Source: Brachybacterium epidermidis (GTDB lineage Bacteria > Actinomycetota > Actinomycetes > Actinomycetales > Dermabacteraceae). From it: a DNA stretch of 64,000 bases. Under the pieces are notes generated by a model that was not told where the DNA came from, ran no database searches, and saw only the letters and a program-made list of their open reading frames with translations. Both the position numbers and the translations under genes were made by a program. The DNA lies in assembly GCF_015209585.1 (NCBI RefSeq), contig NZ_JADEYR010000002.1, forward strand, positions 275,138-339,137. The letters run 5' to 3'. This document shows, piece after piece, positions 61,083 to 64,000 of this stretch; positions within the stretch are counted from its first letter, which is position 1; each line of letters opens with the position of its first letter.

Positions 61083-62519
61083 GTGAGTTCCGCCGCCCAT
61101 CCCGCCGCTCAGCCCCCGGTGCGGCGCAAGCCCCTGCTCGCCGTCCTCCTCGCCCCACTGTTCATGGCACTTGTTGCCGTGAGCGTCATCAACGTGGCGC
61201 TGACCGCCATCGGCGAGAGCCTGGACGCGAGCTCCGGCGGCCTGCAGTGGGTGATCTCCGGGTACGCCCTCGCCTTCGGCATGCTGCTGGTGCCGGCCGG
61301 ACGCGCGGGCGATGCCACCGGCAGGCGTCGCATGCTCGTGATAGGCATCGGGATCTTCACCCTGGGCTCCCTGCTCTCCGGTTTCGCGCCCAGCGTGGAG
61401 ATCCTCAACGTCTCCCGCATCCTGCAGGGCATCGGTTCGGGCCTGCTGAACCCGCAGACGGTCGGCCTGATCCAGCAGCACTTCCGTGGGCAGGCCCGCG
61501 CCCGGGCCTTCGCGTTCCTGGCCACCACCGTGGCCGTCGCGACGGCCGTCGGCCCCGTGATCGGCGGCCTGCTGATCCAGATCCTGGGGCCCGACCAGGG
61601 CTGGCGCTGGATGTTCTTCATGAACGTCCCCATCGGCGTGCTCGCCATCCTGGGCGCCTTCCACTACCTGCCCGACGACCGTGCCGCCCGCACCGGCCAA
61701 CGCGCGGACCTCGACCCGGTGGGCACGATCCTGCTGTCCGTGGCGATCCTGTGCATCATGCTGCCGTTCCTGGAGCGCGGCGTGAACGCCGTGATCTGGC
61801 TGGCCTTCCCCGTGGGGCTGCTGCTGGTGGGCCTGTGGTGGGGCTGGGAGCAGCGCTTCAAGCGCAAGGGCCGCCCCCCGATGGTGGACCCCGCGATCTT
61901 CGCCAACAAGGCGTTCCGCAACGGCATCCTCATCGTCTCGGTGTACTTCCTGGGCTCCACCAGCATCTGGATCATCGTCCCGCTGTACCTGCAGATGCAC
62001 CTGGACCACACCGCGTTCGAGGCCTCCCTGCTGGGACTGCCCTCGGCCATGGCGGCAGCCGTCTCCTCGCAGATCGCCGGGCGGTACGTGCTCGCCCTGG
62101 GCCGCCGCATGGTCATCTACGGCTTCGCCGTGGCGCTCGTCGGCCTGGGCGGCACCGCCCTGCTGGCCGGCCCCGTCGAGTCGGGCGCGATCTCCTTCTG
62201 GCTCCTGGCCGCCCCGCTGACGCTCATGGGACTCAGCAACGGCATGACCATCTCGCCGAACCAGACCCTCACCCTGAACTCCGTGGACCCCCGTTACGGC
62301 GGCGTGGCCGGCGGCATCCTGCAGCTGGGGCAGCGCGTGGGTGCAGCCCTGGGCACCGCCATGATCCCCGGCGTGATCTTCTCGCTGACCGAGTCGGGCA
62401 CCGAATGGCTCGAGGCGTTCATGATCGCCCTGGTGGTCATCATGGTGCTGACCGTGATCGCGATGGGCGTGAGCATCCATGACCGGGCCCGTGAGAAGGC
62501 CCAGCCGGGCGCTTTGTGA
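61083..62519 (+). CDS. MFS drug-resistance-type transporter (DHA2, 14 helices)
   Basis: 478 residues from GTG 61083. LVAVSVINVALTAIGESLDA and LQWVISGYALAFGMLLVPAG with RAGDATGRRRMLVIGIGIF are motifs D1/A of the DHA2 family. RILQGIGSGLLNPQTVGLIQ and ATAVGPVIGGLLIQILGPDQ give motifs B/C of the antiporters. About 14 helices are visible. Export of a hydrophobic compound by proton exchange is likely. Possibly coupled to the next gene. Confidence 0.9.
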   Translation: MSSAAHPAAQPPVRRKPLLAVLLAPLFMALVAVSVINVALTAIGESLDASSGGLQWVISGYALAFGMLLVPAGRAGDATGRRRMLVIGIGIFTLGSLLSGFAPSVEILNVSRILQGIGSGLLNPQTVGLIQQHFRGQARARAFAFLATTVAVATAVGPVIGGLLIQILGPDQGWRWMFFMNVPIGVLAILGAFHYLPDDRAARTGQRADLDPVGTILLSVAILCIMLPFLERGVNAVIWLAFPVGLLLVGLWWGWEQRFKRKGRPPMVDPAIFANKAFRNGILIVSVYFLGSTSIWIIVPLYLQMHLDHTAFEASLLGLPSAMAAAVSSQIAGRYVLALGRRMVIYGFAVALVGLGGTALLAGPVESGAISFWLLAAPLTLMGLSNGMTISPNQTLTLNSVDPRYGGVAGGILQLGQRVGAALGTAMIPGVIFSLTESGTEWLEAFMIALVVIMVLTVIAMGVSIHDRAREKAQPGAL

Positions 62520-62542
62520 GAGGAACCGGGGGACAGCACGAC

Positions 62543-63829
62543 ATGAGCAGGCGCAGGCAACGGGGCCACGCGCGCATCATCCCCACCGGGTGGGACGACG
62601 CATCCGGTATCCCCGCCGGGTGGGACGAGGTGCCCGGCCCCGAGGACCGCCCCGCCAGCGGCACGTCCGCCCGGGCACAGACGCGAACCGAGCCGGAGGG
62701 CCATGCCGGCGGAGCGGGGAAAGAGAAGTCCCGACGTCGGCTGATCGCCATTGCTGCCGTGCTGGCCCTGGTGATCGGCCTCGGGATCGTCCTGCCCGCG
62801 CTGCTGAACCGCGGCCGGGGTCCGGAGGCGACGGTGCGGGAGTACCTCGATGCCCTGGTCTTAGGTGACACGGCCACCCTGCGCGAGCACACCTTCACCG
62901 GCAGCGGGCCCGGCACCGCGGCCATGACCGATGAGGTCTACTCCGCCGCCACCGATCGGGTGCAGGACTACGAGGTGCTGGAGGTCCGCACGGAGGGGGA
63001 GAGCGCGACTGCCACCGTGCTGCTCGACAACGGCACCCACCAGTACGAGTCCACTGTCACCCTCACCGGCCACTCCCGGAACTTCTACAGCCCGCTGGAA
63101 TGGCGCATTGATCCCGTGGACTACGGGACGGTGGAGCTGTTCGTGCCGCCCTTCGCGGAGGAGCTCCTGGTCAACGGCACCACCATGGCCATGGACCGCG
63201 TGCGTCGCCCCACCGTGGACGGGCAGTACGAGACGGTGCTCCAGCTCCTGCCCGGCACCTACGAGATCGCCCTTCCCGGCAGGGGCGAGCTGGTCGCACC
63301 GCTTCCCCTCGAGATCACCGTGCTGCCGTCCCTCGGGCCCGAGGCGCGCTACATCCGGGGCCAGGAGCTGGGCTACGACATCACCGAGGCGGGCCGACAG
63401 GAGATCGAGCAGCAGGTCTCATCCCACCTCGAGGACTGTGCCGACAGCCAGGCGCGCCAGCCCGACCTCTGCCCCTTCTCGGCACCGGTGGGGGAGCGGG
63501 AGGCCGGGCAGCCCTCGGGCGGGACCTGGGAGATCCTCGAGCAGCCGCAGCTGGAGATCACGCCTGCGCTCAACGGAGGGTTCGACGTCGTCGGGACCGG
63601 TGGCAGTGCACGCTTCACCCCGCACGCGGGGCCAGACGGCACCGCGCAGGAGGCGATCACCGTGGACTTCGAGGTGAGCGCACTGGTGTTCCAGGACCCA
63701 GGAGGCGGTCTCCACGCCATCGTGCTGGGGGCGAGCGGGCGGTACGGAGTGGTCGTCTGCTACGACTCCGAGACGGGGCAGAGCTCCGTCTCGGCGGATG
63801 CGGTGACGGGAACAGTCGACTGCGCGTGA
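62543..63829 (+). CDS. Membrane-anchored protein with cytoplasmic tail, unknown function
   Basis: 428 residues from ATG 62543; GTG 62516, which overlaps the MFS stop, is an alternative. A polar N-terminal tail with a small repeat (IPTGWDDASG / IPAGWDEVPG) precedes one membrane helix (about residues 66-86). The outside part begins like a DUF4878/NTF2-type domain (ATVREYLDALVLGDTATLRE). A later part has LEDCADSQARQPDLCPFSAP, four-cysteine rich in total with VVCYDSE and VDCA. I do not recognise the full protein; it may be an envelope sensor or scaffold. Confidence 0.6.
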   Translation: MSRRRQRGHARIIPTGWDDASGIPAGWDEVPGPEDRPASGTSARAQTRTEPEGHAGGAGKEKSRRRLIAIAAVLALVIGLGIVLPALLNRGRGPEATVREYLDALVLGDTATLREHTFTGSGPGTAAMTDEVYSAATDRVQDYEVLEVRTEGESATATVLLDNGTHQYESTVTLTGHSRNFYSPLEWRIDPVDYGTVELFVPPFAEELLVNGTTMAMDRVRRPTVDGQYETVLQLLPGTYEIALPGRGELVAPLPLEITVLPSLGPEARYIRGQELGYDITEAGRQEIEQQVSSHLEDCADSQARQPDLCPFSAPVGEREAGQPSGGTWEILEQPQLEITPALNGGFDVVGTGGSARFTPHAGPDGTAQEAITVDFEVSALVFQDPGGGLHAIVLGASGRYGVVVCYDSETGQSSVSADAVTGTVDCA

Positions 63830-64000
63830 CCCGCCCACGAATCACATCGATGTCATTCTGAATCGCGCCTGACCTGCGTAAAAAGCGCGCAAAATTCGGC
63901 GGCCAGGCAAGGGGAGGCACTACCGAAGTCGGCGCTTTGCAGGCAGTGTGAGAAGGTCCGATCTCCAGCGGCGTCGCTGGCGGATCGAACTGCGTGATGC

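Noticed and set aside
1..64000. tRNA or rRNA genes and a replication origin
   Set aside because: No tRNA-like cloverleaf, rRNA segment, DnaA-box cluster or parS-like site stood out on reading, though a covariance-model scan was not possible.

Overview
The window is high-GC actinobacterial chromosome. The gene style (GTG/TTG starts, start-stop overlaps, twin-arginine leaders, a bacterial tyrosine kinase fused to its chain-length domain) fits Micrococcales, and Brachybacterium or a close relative is my best guess. No rRNA or tRNA gene is present to confirm this.

Layout. (1) 1-9 kb: the end of a MacB-type efflux system, a serine hydrolase, a LacI-family regulator divergent from a three-gene LplA/LplB/LplC-type sugar importer, and a CorC/HlyC-type membrane protein. 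(2) 9.0-11.7 kb: a HepT/MntA-type toxin-antitoxin pair with a perfect 14-bp palindrome at its promoter, then pyruvate oxidase (poxB). (3) 11.9-26 kb: a tightly coupled 12-gene plus-strand operon for a surface polysaccharide. It holds a Wzz/BY-kinase, seven recognisable glycosyltransferases, a GT-B-like protein, a CMP-nonulosonate synthetase, an unusual multi-domain NeuB fusion and a Wzy-like polymerase. (4) 26-33.2 kb: minus-strand glycosyltransferase genes around a plus-strand PglK/MsbA-like ABC flippase. One of these genes carries an amber codon and another has an internal deletion. (5) 33.4-44.4 kb: an 11-kb insertion-sequence graveyard with nested IS30-in-IS3 and IS256-in-IS3(IS407-like) elements, IS5 and IS1380 copies, and a Tat-exported repeat protein cut by an IS. 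(6) 44.7-53.7 kb: the priming glycosyl-phosphotransferase, a VanZ protein, and the set NTP_transf_5 / ManA / PqqD / HPrK-like kinase / low-molecular-weight tyrosine phosphatase / MauE-thioredoxin / aldehyde dehydrogenase. (7) 53.9-60.3 kb: broken surface-protein genes with Tat leaders, a broken ATP-grasp gene, a fragment of a second MauE-Trx gene, and IS remnants including a complete-looking IS110. (8) 60.4-64 kb: a second tyrosine phosphatase, an MFS exporter and a membrane-anchored protein.

Working model. WbaP-like priming puts the first sugar phosphate on undecaprenyl phosphate, the glycosyltransferases build a repeat that probably contains a nonulosonic acid, the ABC protein flips it, the Wzy-like protein polymerises it, and the Wzz/BY-kinase with the two phosphatases controls chain length. 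ManA feeds mannose units.

The most unusual signals are: a short GC hairpin element ending GGTGCCCCCA lodged in three unrelated transposases; the PqqD / HPrK-PqqD fusion / nucleotidyltransferase / MauE-Trx / ATP-grasp assembly beside repeatedly broken Tat-leader proteins; and the CBS-NeuB-SAF-TIM barrel fusion.
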